NCBI GenBank assembly: GCA_944739405.2
Contig: OX123186.2
Location: 90,871,034-90,935,033, forward strand
DNA length: 64,000 bases
Reading direction: 5' to 3'
Source of the DNA: Euclidia mi
Taxonomy: Eukaryota > Arthropoda > Insecta > Lepidoptera > Erebidae
Shown piece after piece: positions 33,830-47,100 of this stretch. The first letter of the stretch is position 1. The number at the start of each line of letters is the position of its first letter. Below the pieces are notes generated by a model. That model was not told where the DNA came from, did not search any database, and was given only the letters and a program-made list of their open reading frames with translations. The translations under genes were made by a program, and so were the position numbers.

Positions 33830-35485
33830 GTCATTGGTGCACGCCGTGGATTCGAACCCGATACCCTCTGCATGGCAGTATGTTGGTAACTCCACCTTAA
33901 TATAATATCAATATCATATAAAAATAGGAGAATTGGCCCCCAGGTTGTTTTCATGCAGGCTCTACGGGACACAACATTACATCCATAGAAATGGATATGT
34001 ATCATTATGTTTTGAATAAATGCACAAATCTTTATATATGTTACCGTAAAAGCCTGTATAATGGTAAATATTTTAGCAGTAAATTTTGAAGCTTACCAAC
34101 ATGTATCGGTAAACGTACGAAATTACATAAAAAAGTCAATTTTTCGGGTGTTTACCTCTGGAGTTCGGTACTTTGGTTTTATTTATTACGGTTGGTAGAT
34201 AAATGTTGGTTTTGTGAATAAGACATTGATTATAGCCCTATACTCTAAGCCCAAGTCAACTTGGCTGTTAATTATTTTATATTTTTGTCCGATGATTAAT
34301 TATAGTGAAAAATTAATTGATATCAGTGACACGCGTCTTCCTGGATGATGTAACCATTATTTGAAGAAGTTTAAAATAAAGTACTGCTGAGAAGTTGATC
34401 ATCTACAGTACTTTCAATTTATATACGCTATGCTACATACCATTTACTAGTAAATAATATAACATTACGACTATGAATAATATTGTGATATTCGAATTTT
34501 ATGTTCAAAATTTAATTATTAGCATAAATGTTTTGATATCTTGTATTTTTAAATAATTACATTCGATTGCAACTTTGATAAGTATGATACATGATATAAA
34601 TCGGGCGTACTATAGTGTATTTAATGTTAGTCATTTATTTTGCAATATATTATTGAGTATCTCTTTATACATAATTATTATTTTAAGTGTTTATAATAAA
34701 GAAAAATAAAGATAGTATTTAAGCAATATATAAACTTGCCATGCTTTCTTTGCCTTGTATTAATGACTGTATTTTAGCATTTTTAATAATCCTCCCCGAT
34801 ATATTTCATTGCATATTTTTACTACGAATGAAAACATACGGTGTGAAAAGCTCCATATCCAAGAGCTGTACATAATGTTTTAATAAGCTTGCCTTTAACT
34901 AGGTATTTTATTTTTTGTAGGTATAAAATATCAGCCCCTTTATACCGAAAACTTAATAATTATCAAAGGCAGGTGGCACTTCAAGCATTTGTGCAATTAC
35001 CTACGTGCCCAACAATTACGGATCATTTCAACGTTAGTTGAGCCAGTACAGTCACATTTGAACGGATTACTTTTTCTACATTCTACCATTCAATAGAAAC
35101 CCACCCTTTTTGTTTATTCTCCGTTCTTACCACTAGCTTTGTCATCACTGAGGACTATATATTCCCAAATTACATTGTATAATGCAATTACAACAAAAAT
35201 TAAATTTGATCAAATGAAAAATACCAGTAGTGATAAAGACAATGGCGATAATTTTTAAAGTACATGTTATATCACGTCACCATTGATGACAGTAGATTTA
35301 CCTATTTATCTCCAGTGGTGATAAAGACAGTCATAACAGCCGGTAAAAGATGAACATCTTCAAAGATTCCACTTACTACACAACTTCTGATGTCAGAATT
35401 TTAGTCTAATTTCTAGACCAGTCAAGAAGCTGTTCTGCCAAGTGGCCAAATTAAATGTCATTCTTCACATTTTTGTTTGTTCCAG
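33830..35485. other. Intron, no recognised gene
   Basis: AT-rich sequence after the SINE cluster; nothing coding or repetitive that I can support. Confidence 0.45.
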
Positions 35486-35688
35486 CCATTTTTACGACAA
35501 CTTCGCTCGGAGCTCGCATGATTATATTGGCTGGGTACAAATTCCTTAAGCACGTTACTAATGGAGACCAAACAAGATGGGCGTGCGGTACACATAGGAA
35601 GAAAGGCTGCAAGGCGGTCTTATACTCGTATCAAGATATTATAACTAGAGTGAAAAACGACCATATACACGAGCCGGTATTTATGTAA
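35486..35688 (+). CDS. mod(mdg4): FLYWCH zinc-finger terminal exon 11
   Basis: Acceptor catttttgtttgttccAG at 35484-35485; CC completes the incoming codon, then 66 codons to TAA. The finger has TTTSLGARMIILAGYKFLKH, TRWACGTHRKKGC (C-x7-C), and DHIHEPVFM at the end. The exon and about 25 bp of its upstream intron ('ttcacatttttgtttgttcc') are nearly identical to 39169-39400, so one is a duplicate of the other. This copy is intact and in phase and is the likely functional one. Confidence 0.87.
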
Positions 35689-36054
35689 GGTGAGTGGTGA
35701 TAACTGTAGCCAGAAGCACCGATGGCCGTTGCAGCAAAAAGGTTCTAGAGCGGCGGCCACGCACCGGACATTGTAGCAGAGGTAGTACTCGCGCAAGGTG
35801 GACTGACGATCTTGTTGGAAGCGCGGGCAGTGGATAGACGTAGGTGGCTCAAGATCAGTCCATGTCTCATACTATGTCCAGTAGTGGACGTCTTCCGGCT
35901 GATATAATGATGATGATGTGTGGCGAAGATCATGGTTAAGATACTCTTGACTTTTTGAGGCTGTAGCGGGTCCAGAAAGAGAAAAGCAGGCTAGTCTAAG
36001 AGGCTTATGCCTTGCCAGAAGTATCTTAATCCCTCCATGACAAATTACTTTATT

Positions 36055-36265
36055 TAGTGTAATAAAAGGAAAAATGAGCATACGGATCAGGTGATCCAAT
36101 GTTAAACGATTACCGCTTGCCGACTCCCGCAACATCAAAGGAGTCACAAGTGCGCTGCCGGCCTTTGGGATGAGATAAAGAATAGGACGAGGTGCGGGAT
36201 GACGGCGAAGGAAACAAAGACACATGGCCGCCGGCACTCTCACTCGTCAAAAGAAACGCAACAGT
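36055..36265 (+). repeat. Interspersed repeat, family E, diverged copy
   Basis: It shares 'catcaaaggagtcacaagtg', 'cggcactctcactcg' and 'aagaaacgcaacagta' with 3340-3660 and 6265-6575. (AAT)n microsatellites follow at 36267-36285 and 36355-36377. Confidence 0.65.
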
Positions 36266-36479
36266 ACGGATAATAATAATAATAATGTATTTTTTTTATA
36301 TATCATATATTTAAAAATGTACTAATATGATATGAGAGTTATATGAAATAAAGGTGATAATAATAATAATAATAATATTCTACCACATTCACACAACACC
36401 ATCTAGTCCCAAACTAAGCAGAAGCTTGTACTATTGGTACTAGATAATGGATAAACATACATATATACTTTTTTTTGTA

Positions 36480-36625
36480 AATACATACATATTATACATA
36501 AAACACCCAGACCAAGACAAACATCCATGTTCATGCACACAAATGTTTGACTTGAGCGGGAATCGAACCCGCGACCTTCGACGTAGCAGTCGCTTACACT
36601 CCCGCGGCGCCAACCGGTCGTCGAG
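36480..36625 (-). repeat. tRNA-derived SINE head
   Basis: On the minus strand 36620-36553 reads GGTTGGCGCCGCGGGAGTG ... GCGGGTTCGATTCCCGCTCA, an RNA polymerase III box A/box B pair. It cannot be folded into a complete tRNA with an anticodon arm I trust. Confidence 0.55.
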
Positions 36626-37559
36626 AGATACGGTTACTCAACGTCTAAAGTCTGTGAGAGGGTAGTACTTCGCCGATGTTTTAAGGTTTCCCTTGATAAA
36701 ACATATCTTCGCTTAGTTAAGGCGTTCTCCAAACCAGAACGAACGAAAACTAACACTCTTGTTAAAAACTTAACATTCCTTATCTCAAACTACACGCACT
36801 AGCCTTTATTTAATTAATATTGAACTGTAATACGCAATAGAAAAATGTAATTAGTAGAACGTGATTAGTGTTTTATTTCTTTCTCTTTATTTCTCCCTTT
36901 TTATAGTATTTTACTAAATATACCATAACAGTTATATTGTCAATCGTTTAACGTTTAAACATACATATGATATTATTCTACATCCTACGTAAGAAGCGTC
37001 AAAAATGACAATATGACGCAACGCAATATACAACATGTAACAAGTTTAATGCACATCCTGAAAGTACTTTGTTCAGAATCGGCTACTAAATCCATTTCTG
37101 ACATTTTTAATATCATTTTTTTTTAATCCTAAAATATTTAAAATTACGTAAATTATAGTCACTCATTGCTTTGAAAAGGCGAAATATACGAAAATAAACC
37201 TTAAGTCAACGTAGAACGGCTTCTTTTTAAATACATTTGTTTAGTGGTTCCACGTACAGGAACGCACACATTAATACAACATAACAGTCGGTACAAGACA
37301 ATAACACACAAATGACCACCAAAATATCTATCATCTTTCTTTCGCTAACGTATTAACAGCGGGAAAGAGCGAGACGTAATGTGTCTCACTTGTTACCGTC
37401 GCGTCGGTCGCCCGCGCTGGTAGGTACAGCGCCGGCCGGGCGGCCATTGTTGCGCTTAGATAAATAAAATTAGTCATCTACCTGGATTCTCTGTGAGTGT
37501 AGTGAAAAAAATGTTTAACAAGTTTACTTGTTTATTTACAAAATGTGTATTATCAACAT

Positions 37560-37905
37560 GATGGTGACCCCGCGCATTTTACGTAGAACGTTCGAAATCA
37601 TCGTGAAGACGAATACAAGGAGCGCTGGATCGATCGCGGCGGTCCTGTCCAGTAGCCTCCTAGGTCGCCTGACTTGACGCCCCTGGACTTTTGCTTTATG
37701 GGGACATACATATTAAACCACTAGTTGATTGTGACGAGACAACAAGTGCCGGGAAGTTAAAAAAAGATATCAGCTGCTTTTGAAACAGTGTAAAGAAACA
37801 TTGTGTGTGTGAAGTTGTGAACTAAAGGAATATTTAAGCCATTTTGGTGGACACCTGATGTCAGCATTTTAAAACGAGGACGCCGAACAAGTGACAATAA
37901 GCCTG
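37560..37905 (+). mobile_element. Degenerate mariner/Tc1-superfamily transposase fragment
   Basis: 37620-37710 encodes ERWIDRGGPVQ, stop, PPRSPDLTPLDF, then a frameshift. It corresponds to the conserved G-G-P-x-x-WPPRSPDLTPLDFFLWG block of IS630/Tc1/mariner-type DDE transposases, with the Trp codon changed to TAG. The following frame (KLKKRYQLLLKQCKE) fits the region after it. No termini were identified. It is inactive. Confidence 0.6.
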
Positions 37906-38509
37906 TGAGTCATTTGGTTATTCTATTATTGTAAAAAAATATGATTCACAACTTTAAACACGCCGTTCTTCTTTAATTCTGTCATTGATACCCTTTTACT
38001 TTAATTTCTAATGTATCAATAATGCTAACTAGGTATGATTATTATGATTAAATTAAGATAGTCACAATAGCCACTAACGATGTTTAAAAATGATAGACAG
38101 TATCGTATTTCGCTGTCGTTTGTTTACCACAGCAAATGTTTCGTGTGATTGTGTTCGTGCGCAGTGACCGTGCTCAGTGACCACGCATTTTACTTATAAT
38201 CAAGTTAATACTTTCGATAAAAAACAATGTTTAGGCTAATAAAAAAAATATTTCAATGCATGCATTATGATTTTAACAAGGTTTTCTAATTGGGGTGTCT
38301 GAGGATGTGCGTTATTTCCGTTACACGTTGTATAGTTGTCACATTAAGATAATATCAAATAGTAGCCTTACATAATTATGTCTGTAGGTACGTATCACAT
38401 CGCAAGGTCTCAAGTAATGGTAAATCTCCCGCGTTTTTACCTAACTAAAAAAGGGGTAGAGTGGATTGCTTTTTTCCTAATGGTGAGATAATCGTCATCG
38501 TTCTAGACG
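37906..38509. other. Intron, no recognised feature
   Basis: AT-rich; nothing assignable. Confidence 0.4.
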
Positions 38510-38760
38510 TATTCCGGTTACATAAGACTTTTGCTGCAGATTTATTTAAGATTTCGCTTCTGTTAGTTGACGATCCATTGAACGACTGCCGCGCCGCCTA
38601 AACGCAGTAACCTAAAGAAATAGCGATATCCCAAGCCTTGTAGTACTTAGACCAGTGTCAGAATATTTAGGGGTTCTGACTTCTCATAACAACTGTTTAA
38701 GGGCTTAATCATCGCCGGAGCCGATGGCGTAACGTGTATCTGAGCCACAAATATAGGAAC
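38510..38760 (+). repeat. SINE-like repeat, family B, third copy
   Basis: Diverged relative of 33290-33540, retaining 'gacgatccattgaacgactg', 'agaaatagcgatatccc', 'ttagaccagtgtcagaatat' and 'taacaactgttta'. Confidence 0.55.
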
Positions 38761-39195
38761 TTAATTCGCACTTATCGCACACACCTCAAAAGTCAGGAGC
38801 GCGCAGTAGGTTTAAAAATGGCAGTCTATTGGTATCTCCACTTCCTCTCTATCGCTACTTGATTTATCATGGAAATATGTATTTTTCCTGGTCAATAATT
38901 CATAATAGATACATTACAAATCGGTAGCTCAGTCTGAGAATCAAAACCATATACATGTAATTAAAATAATCGAAAAAGGTTACTGTACTAAATTGATAAA
39001 TGCATGGGCGTCGGAAGAGGGCTTTAAGGAGAGCACCCCTTGACTCTGTACTCAAGGACAATTATTTTCTTTTACATTGAACTGCGACTAATAGTTTTGG
39101 TCGTTTTGGCCAATTTAATGCTCGGTCTTAAATTGGCCAGAACACCTGTGTCTTTAAAAATATAAAAAAGTTCTTTACATTTTTGTTTGTTCCAG

Positions 39196-39400
39196 CCGCC
39201 ATTTTTACGACAGCTTCGCTTGGAGCTCGCATGATCGTATTAGCTGGCTACAAGTTTCTTAAGCACCGTACAAATGGAGGCCAAACGAGATGGTATGCGG
39301 CTCAGACAGGAAGAAAGGCTGCGGCGCGGTTCTGTACACATATGAAGATGTCATAACCAGAGTGAAAAACGAACATATACACGAACCAATATTTAAGTAA
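39196..39400 (+). pseudogene. mod(mdg4): FLYWCH terminal exon 12, frameshifted duplicate of exon 11
   Basis: Acceptor catttttgtttgttccAG at 39194-39195; CC completes the codon and the frame reads AIFTTASLGARMIVLAGYKF and on to QTRW. Immediately after the Trp (39291-39296) one base is missing, and the original frame would continue into AAQTGRKAAARF. Allowing one base restores CGSDRKKGCGAVLYTYEDV ... NEHIHEPIFK and a TAA at 39398-39400. The sequence elsewhere is well conserved, so the lesion is recent or the single base is an assembly error. The intron just upstream is shared with exon 11. Confidence 0.85.
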
Positions 39401-39439
39401 CTAACGACGAAGAATGTTTTTCTAGTCATGTGTAGACAG

Positions 39440-39615
39440 GCTATTAAAAGATCAATGAGAAACGAGTGCATGTAGCAGAGTTAAGAATGTTACGATAGAT
39501 GTGCGGAGTGACGGGAATTGACAAAATAAAAAAAAATGTGGTCTGAACGTGGCGTCTATAGACAAGAAAGTGAAAGGAAATAGTTTGGCTTGGTATGGTC
39601 TTATTTTGTATGTAA
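39440..39615 (+). mobile_element. Small LINE (RTE-like) fragment
   Basis: Conceptual reading gives ELRMLR, stop, MCGVTGIDKIKK, then a diverged VASIDKKVKGNSLAWYG-like segment in shifted frames. This matches the segment after the reverse transcriptase in RTE-type elements (E-M-R-x-L-R-W-x-x-G-V). Decayed. 39616-41000 contains nothing else I can assign; the open frames at 40135-40356 and 40495-40701 have no recognised domain. Confidence 0.5.
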
Positions 39616-40999
39616 TTCGTTAAACAAATAATTATGAATGTTAAGGTATAGAGACGAAGGGCTGATAGATTGATTTTGTAGGGATGTATATATAAGAGAA
39701 AGGGGTAAATATTCGGATCACGGACAACAGAGAATTATGGAAGCGAGGGACATACTGTGCCGACCTCAAATATATTGGGACCGGGGCATATCTACCCTTT
39801 TTGACTTGGTTTGAAGCGTTAAAGCCTGTATTTATTTGAAGTCTTTCCTTTTTACTTGATCTAAGTCCTTGACCGTGATCGTGGTTTCCCTTACCATCCA
39901 TTACCACGTAAATAAACTCACACAGGACACTTATTGGCAACACATTGCGTATTCCAAATCGAAGCAGGTTTTTTGAGATAATTATTTTTTAATAATAACT
40001 GTATTTAAATTTATAAATTCTTCCACTAGCCTTAACACGTAAATAAAATTATTACATTACTCGTAACACGGATAGCCGATTTTAAGAAATATGCCATTAA
40101 CACCAACTGAACGACTGCAAAATTATTAAGTTTTATGGGTCTTAAATTTTGGAAGAGTAAAAAGAAGGAGGCTGGGAAAAAGTCAAAGTTACTTGAACAC
40201 TCCTTAACTCTCAGTGTCCAGGACGAGGAAGGACCAAGTCTCGTCAAGGGCTCAAAAAATGCTGTGCTGGTGACGAAGCTTCAGTGCCTAGGCCGGTTCC
40301 GGGTCATGTGCGAGTGCGTCGATATTCTTGTCGCATGTTGTCGTGTTTTACTTTAAAAGTATGAATGACAATTGTAGATAGAGCCGGCAGCGTTCCTCTC
40401 TTTTGTACCTTCCATTTCCTTTTAATATAGAGCAATAATTGCAATTCTTCATAACGCCTCTGTATTAAACAAGAGAAGTCATAACGTATCCTTCGTGTTC
40501 TATTTACTACTCTACACTGAAGCGATACAAAAACAAAATGGTGACTTAGAGGCACCGATGGAAGGTTGTGATCTGACTGCGATACGGTCACAATCCCTGA
40601 AGTGTGAACAGAAGGCCCCTGACGGGACTCAGATAAACGGTCTTAGCACGGCCGATGCTCTGTCACATCCCAGACACGGCCATGATAACGTGTGTGGATA
40701 GACTATGAATCTGACAATTTACCTACTTATTATCCAACTTTGGTATGATTGATTACAATTAAATGATAATCACTAAATTTGATATTTTATTAGACTATAG
40801 CAAACTCAAAATTAGGAAATGCCTATAGCCAGCAGTAGACAACCGTGGCCTGATATTATGATGATGATGAATTCGGATGAAAATGTTTGTATAAAAATTC
40901 TCTAATAATTCCTTTCTGTTATAATCAAATCATTTTCTTATCCGTTACTTCCACTGTGAAGTAACAGTGAGCATATCAGATACAAAATAGAGTCAGCAA

Positions 41000-41195
41000 C
41001 AGGAGGAGATACCACCAAACTGCTATGCAGAAGGTATTGGGTTCAAATCCACGCAAACCTGCGTATTGAGTGCTGGTGCGCTCTGTGTATATCATATGTT
41101 TTGTCATATCTGGTAAGGCTTAGGCAGTGGACACCGCGCTTCAACGCGAAAGTCTTGGTTGTAACCGGGATAAAGCTAGGACGATGATGAAGATT
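41000..41195 (+). repeat. tRNA-derived SINE, family D, diverged copy
   Basis: 'accaaactgctatgcagaag' and 'ttgggttcaaatccacgc' are box A/B-like, followed by 'cgcgaaagtcttggttgtaa' and 'ccgggataaagctaggacga'. It ends 45 bp before exon 13. Confidence 0.5.
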
Positions 41196-41240
41196 TGGTA
41201 CATAATAGTCGTTTTACCTAACGTTTCCCAATGTTTTCAG

Positions 41241-41443
41241 GTATATTCTTCGGTCGGAGTCCTCGCGGAGCTCAAATAATTGTCATGAATGGTTACCAGT
41301 TTAATAAACAGAGAACTTGTAGAGATAAAACGAGATGGTGGTGTGGGACTCATGTTACTAAGGGTTGCACCGCCGTGATATTTACCATTGGGGATGAAAT
41401 TGTGAAAGTGAAGAATGAACATAATCATCCACCTCGGAAATAA
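41241..41443 (+). CDS. mod(mdg4): FLYWCH zinc-finger terminal exon 13
   Basis: Acceptor cgtttcccaatgttttcAG at 41239-41240; GT completes the incoming codon, then 66 codons to TAA. The finger has SPRGAQIIVMNGYQFNKQ, TRWWCGTHVTKGC (C-x7-C), TIGDEIVKV and NEHNHPPRK. AATAAA overlaps the stop codon (41439-41444) and another lies at 41449-41454, so the 3' UTR may be very short. Intact and in phase. Confidence 0.88.
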
Positions 41444-42244
41444 AATATAATAAAATATACTGTACCTCAGTCTGCACAAATGAACTTGCAAAATAACATG
41501 TCGTATTTTGCCATAAGTAACTTTAATATAAGGAATTATCGTTTATTTTGCTTTTTCAGCTGCCTTTTAAAAGGAGGCTCTTAAATTTGGTTGTATATTT
41601 ATTTTAATTTTGCGACCTCACTCAGAAGTCATACATTTATTAAACGACTTGATTTTTTTTTATGTGGTGTATCCTTCTCAATTATTTAGTTGTTAGTTTG
41701 AGGAATTAAAAGTTTTTTTTTGTTAAAACTTTAATCAATAATTATATCTTAAGTATTTTTTGTTAAAACTTTGATTGATAATTATATCTTGTTTTGATAT
41801 AAATATATGAGAGCGAACAATAATGTTTTACTTAAGTTTATTTTATTTTTTCTAGTTTAATTGGTTGTATGTAAGCTATAAATCGTTTCACGTTGTCTTT
41901 CGGGGTACCTACACCTTTGTTTCGGGTAACCGATATTTCGGCAGTGTTTTTGTTCAGTGTCTGAGTGCCATTTATCTATAATAATGGTTACCATAATAAG
42001 GCCGACCTCAAATTTGGACGTTCAGTCTGTAGTACAAAGTAAATGCCGATCGCACGCTCGAGGATCGCGCATCCCTAATGTGAGAGTGGCCAAGAGATTG
42101 CGTCTAGTTTGGAATCAGTTAACCATTAACATTATTATTATATCTTTAAAACTATGCAACGGGAATCCGTTGTCCAAATGTTGTTGTCCAATGCGGTTTT
42201 TTTAATAGATGTAATGATTCAAGAGGAAGGTTTATATGTATAAT

Positions 42245-42380
42245 ACATGCATAACATTGCATCCGTGCGAAGCCGGGGCGGATCGCTAGTAAATAATAAA
42301 TAAATGTTTTATTTATGTTTTACTAGCTTTTGCCCGCGGCTTCGCTCACGTTAAATTCGGAGTACTTAACACAAAACTCC
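42245..42380. mobile_element. Two Helitron-like 3' ends in opposite orientation
   Basis: 'gaagccggggcggatcgcta' + GT ends at 42292 on the plus strand. 'actagcttttgcccgcggct' + TCGC starts at 42323 and is the same kind of end inverted. A short AT-rich spacer separates them. Both end in CTAGT, like the element at 28378-30026. Confidence 0.5.
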
Positions 42381-42479
42381 TTCATCGTTCGATAGTAATT
42401 TTTGTTTTAATTCTGTTCATAGGGACTAATAAGAAATATAACCGCAAGAAGTATTTAAAACATTTCTATAAACAGTATT

Positions 42480-43060
42480 TTAGGGTTCCGTAGTCAAAAA
42501 TGGCTAAACACGGAATCCTTATAGACGCGCTATGTCTGTCAGGTTGTACGTATGTCACAGTCATTTTATGCCGAAACCATTCAGTTTACACATTTGAAAA
42601 TTGGTAGATGGATGTATTCTGTGAACCGCTTTACGACGTTGTAGAAAATGAAAAATATTGAATATTAAGGAGGGCTCTTCATATATGGAACTTATGTCGA
42701 AAATGGGTCGTTAAAATTACTTTGAGCTTTCTAAAACCATTATATCTCAAAGTCAATCGTTTGAAAGATACACGGTTCAAAAGTGGTAAAATGGGTGTGT
42801 GTGTCCCTCTAACTTTTAAAGTAAGAGAGTGACAAATCTAAAAAAATATATGCTGTACATCGTAATAAAAACTTCCAACGAAAATTGGTTTGAACGATAT
42901 ATTATGTTGTCAGCTGTTTTTGAAATAAAGCACACCTTTAAAACCGCAAATATAGCTTCGTCGTATATACAAATACTATTAATAGTTAGTCGAAGATAAT
43001 GGCTATGGTAAGTGGATACCTCCACTACGGAACCCTTCATGAGCGAGTCTGATATCTTAT
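42480..43060 (+). repeat. Interspersed repeat, family F, second copy
   Basis: It starts 'tagggttccgtagtcaaaaa' and ends 'ctacggaacccttcatgagc' then 'gagtctgat', the same ends as 21078-21605. Confidence 0.65.
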
Positions 43061-43426
43061 AATTTTCATCCTAGGTGTTACTTGTAGCCCTTTGCCATTA
43101 CAAAGCTTTGGTGCATTAAGATTCCGCATTAATTTCCGCTGGACTGGAACACCAACGTTCAAGTCTCAAGTTGCGTGAAGGTAATTCTGTTAATTGTAAG
43201 GAGTTCAGAAACTCTAAAGGGTTCGAAGTAACTTGGTCAGTATTTATGACATTATCTACCGAAAGGTGCTCAACAACATCAGTTTGCATACAGTCAAATG
43301 TCAAAGCCATGGTCCGATATATGTCTATACACACTTTCGCATTTATGAGTAGAGAATATTGGTTCAGCCGGCTTAGCGTGAAATCGGTAGATACATACAT
43401 ACATATTTTCGCATTTATACCTAATA

Positions 43427-44189
43427 CAGTGAAACCTGGTTAAGTGAGACATCAAGGGACCTGCAATGTTGTTTCACTTATAGAGGTATTCCACTTACCC
43501 AGTGTCTCAGATATCCAGGTATAAATAAATATCTGTCTCATTTATAGAGCGTGCGATTACTAAATAAAATAACGTGTTATGTTATGTAAACATTATAAAT
43601 TAGTATTAATAAATAAAAGGTAATCATACAAATGTAATAAACAAAAATATTCAAGCACGTTTATACATATTACAAATATGGAAACAGAATGTATCGATTA
43701 TAAAATTCTGTCATTCTTCATCTCTCATAGTTTGTCTTTTAGAAGTAACATCAGATCTTTTAGAAGTAACATCAGATTTTTTTCTATCAAATATGCTTTT
43801 GTCACCAATTGATGTCTTTTCAAAATAACTGTGCAAAGCTACTAGTGCTTTTAGTGCTTCGCGTTTAGAAATGTTTACTAAACTTACTTCTGTGCCAATT
43901 TTATCGTCATCTTCTTCATTTTCCAATAAAGAAGACGAGAAAGCATGAGCAATGTCGCTTTCAGTAAGTTTTCTTTTCAGTTACAGAGGTTTATGCATAA
44001 AAAAATCACTTGCTGTCTCAGTTATAGAGGTAACCTATGATGATAAATCGAAAGGACGAATACCAGATATAGAAGTTTGCTTCGTCCAACTAACAGAGGT
44101 AATTCAGTGCCAAAGTGTTGGGACCTAGTATAAGTTCCAGTTATGGTGGTTTCTCACTTATCCAGGTCCCACTTAACCAAGTTTCACTG
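43427..44189 (-). mobile_element. pogo/Tigger-like element with residual transposase C-terminus
   Basis: The terminal inverted repeats CAGTGAAACCTGGTTAAGTG and CACTTAACCAAGTTTCACTG are flanked by TA dinucleotides, as in pogo/Tc1-mariner elements. A minus-strand frame (43926-43711) encodes NEEDDDKIGTEVSLVNISKR, EALKALVALHSYF and GDKSIFDRKKSDV, resembling the acidic C-terminal tail of Tigger-type transposases. The DDE domain is missing. DVTSKRSDVTSKR is a short duplicated segment. This is an internally deleted copy. Confidence 0.75.
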
Positions 44190-44191
44190 TA

Positions 44192-47100
44192 ATAATAATA
44201 AAACGTTTATTTCGGAAACTTTCTCCATAGATCTTTGTTAGCGATACAACTTACGATGATACTTACTATGTTAGTACTTAGTTTTAAATAAAAATAAAAT
44301 AGTCCCTACAATTAAATAATTATATTAATTCATGTATTTTCCTGCAGTATCAGACCCGTAGCTATGCATACGGGTCCAATACTCCAGGAAAACGCCGTCC
44401 AGCCTATCCCCAATCACCTTTAGGATGCCATTGGCACTCCCACGAATCCTGCGTAACAATGATGCCATTCTTTTCCTCATGATTGCTGAAAAACTATCTG
44501 TAGTAGATTCAGCAAACATGGCTGACGCGCTACAGAAACGCGGTAGCACCAACAGCACCCGGAAGGCGTTGTTGTACTGAACACGAAGAGCGTTGTAGGC
44601 CCTCTGCGTATGCTTGACCCACAAGCTGCATGTGTAAAATGACTGAAATTAAGCCTTGAAAAGGCTCATTTTGACCGGTCTCGTACATCTTGCAAACCTA
44701 CGGGCCAACATATTGCACCGGACCGACAAAGCTCTCCGTTCCCGTTCTATGTGCTGGTCATCATTAATCCTCGGATAGTATGTGTCCAAGGTATCTAAAA
44801 CAAGGCACTCTGTTTAGAACAACATCATATAGGTACACCGGCGGCACTGCCCTGTGACCCTTTGCAGTGTTTACTGTGTTCATGGTGTTTGGGTTTCCAA
44901 ACACCATGAACACACTCTTCTTCACGTTGTACAGGAGGCCGTGAGTCAAAGCGTATCAACGTAACGTAACATAATAATATGCTATTTATAATTTTACCGT
45001 CTACCGAGCACCCAACCCCTGTGCTGGTGAGTTCCTCGATCAACTTATCGACATACAAGCTGAACAGCGCTGGGGAGGTCAGACCACCCTGCCTTACCCC
45101 ACATTCTAGACCATACGTCTCCGACAAAGCACCCGACCATCTGACCTGGTTAATCTGGTGATTATACCAGTACCTGAGAAGCTCAACTATCTCCTCAGGT
45201 TGTTCCCAGTCACGTAACTTAGTCCACAGGACGTTATAATTAACCAGGTCAAATGCCTTCGAAAGGTCTAAAAATACAGCATACACAGGTGTGTTCCTGC
45301 TAGTGTAGTAACTGACCGTGTGCTTGAGCGCCAAAATAGCTGTTTCTGTAGACAGCCCAGATTTTTCAGTATACATACAACAATCGTCCTCATCAACTCA
45401 GCATGCAGGTATGAATGCCTAATACACAAGTTATATAGCATAGATAAGACCCTAGGAAGATGTGGACCGGCATGTTGGAAATGTTCTATACTGAGGTTAT
45501 CATGACCAGGAGACTTACCCCTAGTCATGGTTTCTATAACCTTCCCTATCTCCTTTGACGAGATGTAAATAGGGCTCAGACCTCAGACCCAAGTCTCTCA
45601 CCCCACCGCACCCCTCCTGCTCATTGACTTGCAACCTTGGTGTCACCGAGAAAAGCTTTTTAAACATATCCGCTATCCTCACTGGTTCAGACACGCCATT
45701 AACGCTCAGAGGTACAGCAGGTCAAGTATTTAACTTCTGAGTTGACTTCCAAAATTTATTGAACTGCTTTTTCTTATGTTCTGAAGCTTTAATGCCCAAC
45801 TTAATTTGTTCTTCGTTGTCCTGGCAATATATAAGTTTTTGTTTAAAGACTTTTGTCGTTTCTCGCATATCTATATACAACTGACCCAATTGAGGTTTAC
45901 CATGCCAAACCCAGTTTTTAAAAGCCACCCTAGCGCACCCATGAGCGTCCCTAACGTGTCTGTTGCCTATCACAGTACGTTTATTACTAGTTTTTCTCAC
46001 AAAACCAACGCTGCCCTCAGCCGCCTCTCACAGTGACGTAACAATATTCTTGTATAGATTATCAATTATTACAGTGTGCTCTTTATTCAAGCAGAAGTTA
46101 TCACAGCAGTTGCTTAACTCTGCTGGGAAATCGACCAGTCTAAGCTTTTGCATACATAGTTGATAATAGCAATTTATTTGGTCAGTACATCTTTCCCCCC
46201 ACGTCACTTTATCTACTACTTTGCTTTCAAGATTTGCTGAGGCATCCGTTCGCCTCACCATCCCCAGGTTGACCTGAATGCAGAGTGTGAAGTGGTCTGA
46301 CCAATAGGCGTTATGGTACACTTCCACCTTCTCCACTGATTTCCACGCTGCTTCAGAAACCAGGCAATGGTCAAGCCAACGTCTACTACCATAGGCATCA
46401 CTCACAAAGGTAAAAGTGTCCAAGTCTATACCTAGGTTCTTATGGTCAGCACAACACCAACTCTGCTCATCACAAAAAGATAACATTTCCTGGCTAAACA
46501 ATTCCCCAGGGTGCGCATTAAAATCCCCTAGTATATAACTAGACTCAACATTCTCACTCTCAAAGATAGCAGCTATTTCACTGAGACATTCACAAAACTC
46601 GGTTAAATTATGTACAGAGTTAGTCGGCATGTAATACTAAACAAGTCACGGCCGTCACATGTCGTCGCTTTAATAGCCACAATACGTTCGCTAGCACACG
46701 GTAAAATAGTTACGCATGTAAACAACGATTTCCTCCACAAAAGAGCCACACCTCCGTATGGTCTTCCCCTTAACATCCCTAGCGACGTATCCACCGCTGA
46801 TTTACCAACATAACTGAAATCTAAGTCTAAGTGAGCTAGAATTGATATTTCATGTGGCAACAGCCAGGTTTCTTGCAGCGCAATAATATCCACATATTTA
46901 CACAAGTTTTTTATACACTCGACCGACCTCTTTAAAGATTTACAGTTAAAACTTATCATCTTAGTATATAAAATAACTTTTTCATCTACTATCGCCTTAT
47001 CCATTAGTTTGATTTATTTTTATCTGTTCTGTTACTCGAAATCACTTCACTATGCCGCGGTTCGGTCGTACTGTTGTAATACGCAAACCTACGGAAAGAC

